This document shows positions 4,788 to 5,505 of a stretch of DNA of 5,505 nt, piece after piece. The notes below the pieces were generated by a model, which was not told where the DNA came from, ran no database searches, and worked only from the letters and a program-made list of their open reading frames with translations. The first letter of the stretch is position 1; every line of letters begins with the position of its first letter. The DNA is taken from assembly GCA_023415305.1 (NCBI GenBank), contig JAEZKZ010000112.1, forward strand, positions 1-5,505, given 5' to 3'. The stretch is from Bacillota bacterium (GTDB lineage: Bacteria; Bacillota; Clostridia; Acetivibrionales; DSM-1351). Made by a program: the position numbers and the translations under genes.

Positions 4788-4798
4788 TCCATATGCAA

Positions 4799-5330
4799 TT
4801 AGATTGAGTTATTATCTTCATCTTTCTTAAACGAAATACTACCTACCTTGTCTGCTGCTTCCAACTTCATATCAGATATAACATGTTGATATAGGTCGGC
4901 TGTAATTCCCACTGTAGAATGTCCCAAAATTTGAGAAGTAACTTTCATAAGAACTCCTGCGTATAGCATCAATGTTGCTGCCCATGACATTTAATCATGC
5001 TCCAAGAGGCTTATTGTCAATGAAAAATGGTAATTCTTAAGTTCCGGACTGCTTGGATTTGTGATTTCCGAAAACACCTGATATTCACCACCCACCATTT
5101 CCTTATATTTTTCTTGTCTCTGTATATGGTCTTGAATCATACTTATAACTTCATGAGTTGCATGAATAATCCGGTTACTATCCTCACTTTTTGGTTGTTC
5201 AAAAATCAATCCAGCCTTTGTGGGAATGAGTTGTCTCTGAATGCGAATAGTTCTGTCCTTAAGATTTATATCTTCATACATCAATCCAAAATTTCGCCTC
5301 TACGCATACCGCAGATAGCACAGTTATCAA
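4799..5330 (-). pseudogene. Decayed tyrosine integrase, C-terminal catalytic domain only
   Basis: Read leftward, the remnant begins near 5330 at CAICGMRRGEIL, the catalytic-Arg box, and continues as MYEDINLKDRTIRIQRQL after a one-base deletion at about 5286-5287 (TTGGATTG for an expected TTGGGATTG). The Lys box (QPKSEDSNR) follows, then HD of the HxxR box, where an in-frame TAA (4991-4993) replaces the usual Leu and ATG replaces the catalytic Arg. After that come LMLYAGV, the LGHSTVGIT box and the Tyr box ADLYQHV, with a normal C-terminal tail. The arm-binding and core-binding domains are missing. It cannot encode a working recombinase. It points towards the tRNA-Ser fragment, as the integrase of an older element at the same site would. 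Confidence 0.88.
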
Positions 5331-5483
5331 CTTATCCTGCCCCTCGTGCTTCACACCTTTGCATTTCGGTCTGCCAATCTGCATATTCCGGCACATCCGG
5401 ACGGCGATTCCGGTTTTATCCGGACAGTAAACCGGAGCATCCGGACACCTTGTCTGTAAGTTGATTTTATTCCAGTCTTTCAT
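5274..5483 (-). CDS. Cys-rich hypothetical protein, 3' end probably fused to integrase debris
   Basis: This ORF of about 69 residues opens MKDWNKINLQTRCPDAPVYC. Its cysteines include two CPD triplets (RCPDAPVYCPDKTGIAVRMC) and a later GRPKCKG, which could form a zinc-binding site. An in-frame TAA lies just upstream (5499-5501), so it starts within the window, at ATG 5483 or TTG 5492; neither has a clear ribosome binding site. About the last 18 residues (LITVLSAVCVEAKFWIDV) are an out-of-frame reading of the integrase remnant's GMRRGEIL segment. The true gene was therefore probably cut off near 5330-5340 and now ends by accident. Its base composition is richer in G+C than its neighbours. I do not recognise the family, and expression is doubtful. 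Confidence 0.45.
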   Translation of the reverse strand: MKDWNKINLQTRCPDAPVYCPDKTGIAVRMCRNMQIGRPKCKGVKHEGQDKLITVLSAVCVEAKFWIDV

Positions 5484-5505
5484 CTTTTTCAATGTTTTTT
5501 ATCGT

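Larger units (their letters stand above)
3493..5330. mobile_element. Probable remnant of a second element at the same tRNA (element B)
   Basis: Beyond the tRNA fragment lie arm-like tandem repeats, one self-contained cargo gene (DUF2971) and a broken integrase whose 3' end faces the tRNA. That is the layout expected at one end of an integrated island. The right boundary is uncertain: integrase homology stops near 5330, where the sequence passes into a less AT-rich Cys-rich ORF, which suggests a deletion joint. No second tRNA fragment is seen up to 5505. Confidence 0.5.

Noticed and set aside
5027..5464. A 145-residue open frame on the plus strand
   Set aside because: It is antisense to the integrase remnant and the Cys-rich ORF, resembles no family I know, and has no convincing ribosome binding site.

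Overview
The window looks like an integrated mobile element, probably an integrative conjugative element (ICE) or a prophage, joined to a flanking island. The host is probably an AT-rich, low-GC Gram-positive bacterium of the Clostridia, perhaps Lachnospiraceae. The signs are strong GGAGG-type ribosome binding sites, TTG and GTG starts, consensus promoters and small proteins typical of Firmicutes elements. No species can be named from the sequence.

Left part (about 1-3492), element A. Two divergent transcription units leave a 200-bp control region (about 1041-1270). Leftward, in order: a small Cro-like XRE protein (840-1040), an excisionase-like HTH protein (582-824), a Cys/Trp-rich probable zinc-binding protein (325-579), a small HTH-like protein (77-319) and the start of a DUF6906-like protein (<1-80). 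The genes overlap or nearly touch and form one operon. Rightward: an XRE repressor (1271-1636), an ImmA/IrrE-family protein with an altered metalloprotease motif (1642-2127) and a complete tyrosine integrase (2145-3296). The order repressor - ImmA - integrase facing an excisionase matches the ICEBs1-type switch. The control region holds seven 15-bp near-palindromes (consensus TTAACTGNNAGTTAA) spread over both promoters; I read them as operators shared by the repressor and the Cro-like protein.

Element boundary (about 3297-3537). After the integrase come TTGATA-type direct repeats, possibly integrase arm sites. Then comes the 3' part of a tRNA-Ser gene, from the anticodon loop to CCA, with no 5' half. 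A strong terminator follows. This is best read as the distal attachment site of element A, so the intact tRNA-Ser gene should lie beyond the left edge.

Right part (3493-5505), a second, decayed island. It has an 11-bp tandem repeat, a good extended -10 promoter driving a DUF2971 gene (3690-4736), a 17-bp inverted repeat, and a leftward integrase remnant (4799-about 5330). That remnant has lost its N-terminal domains and carries a frameshift, a stop codon and the loss of a catalytic arginine. It abuts a small Cys-rich ORF (5274-5483). The picture is of serial insertions at one tRNA gene: a potentially active element beside the dead remains of another, which still carries an intact, possibly defensive, cargo gene.
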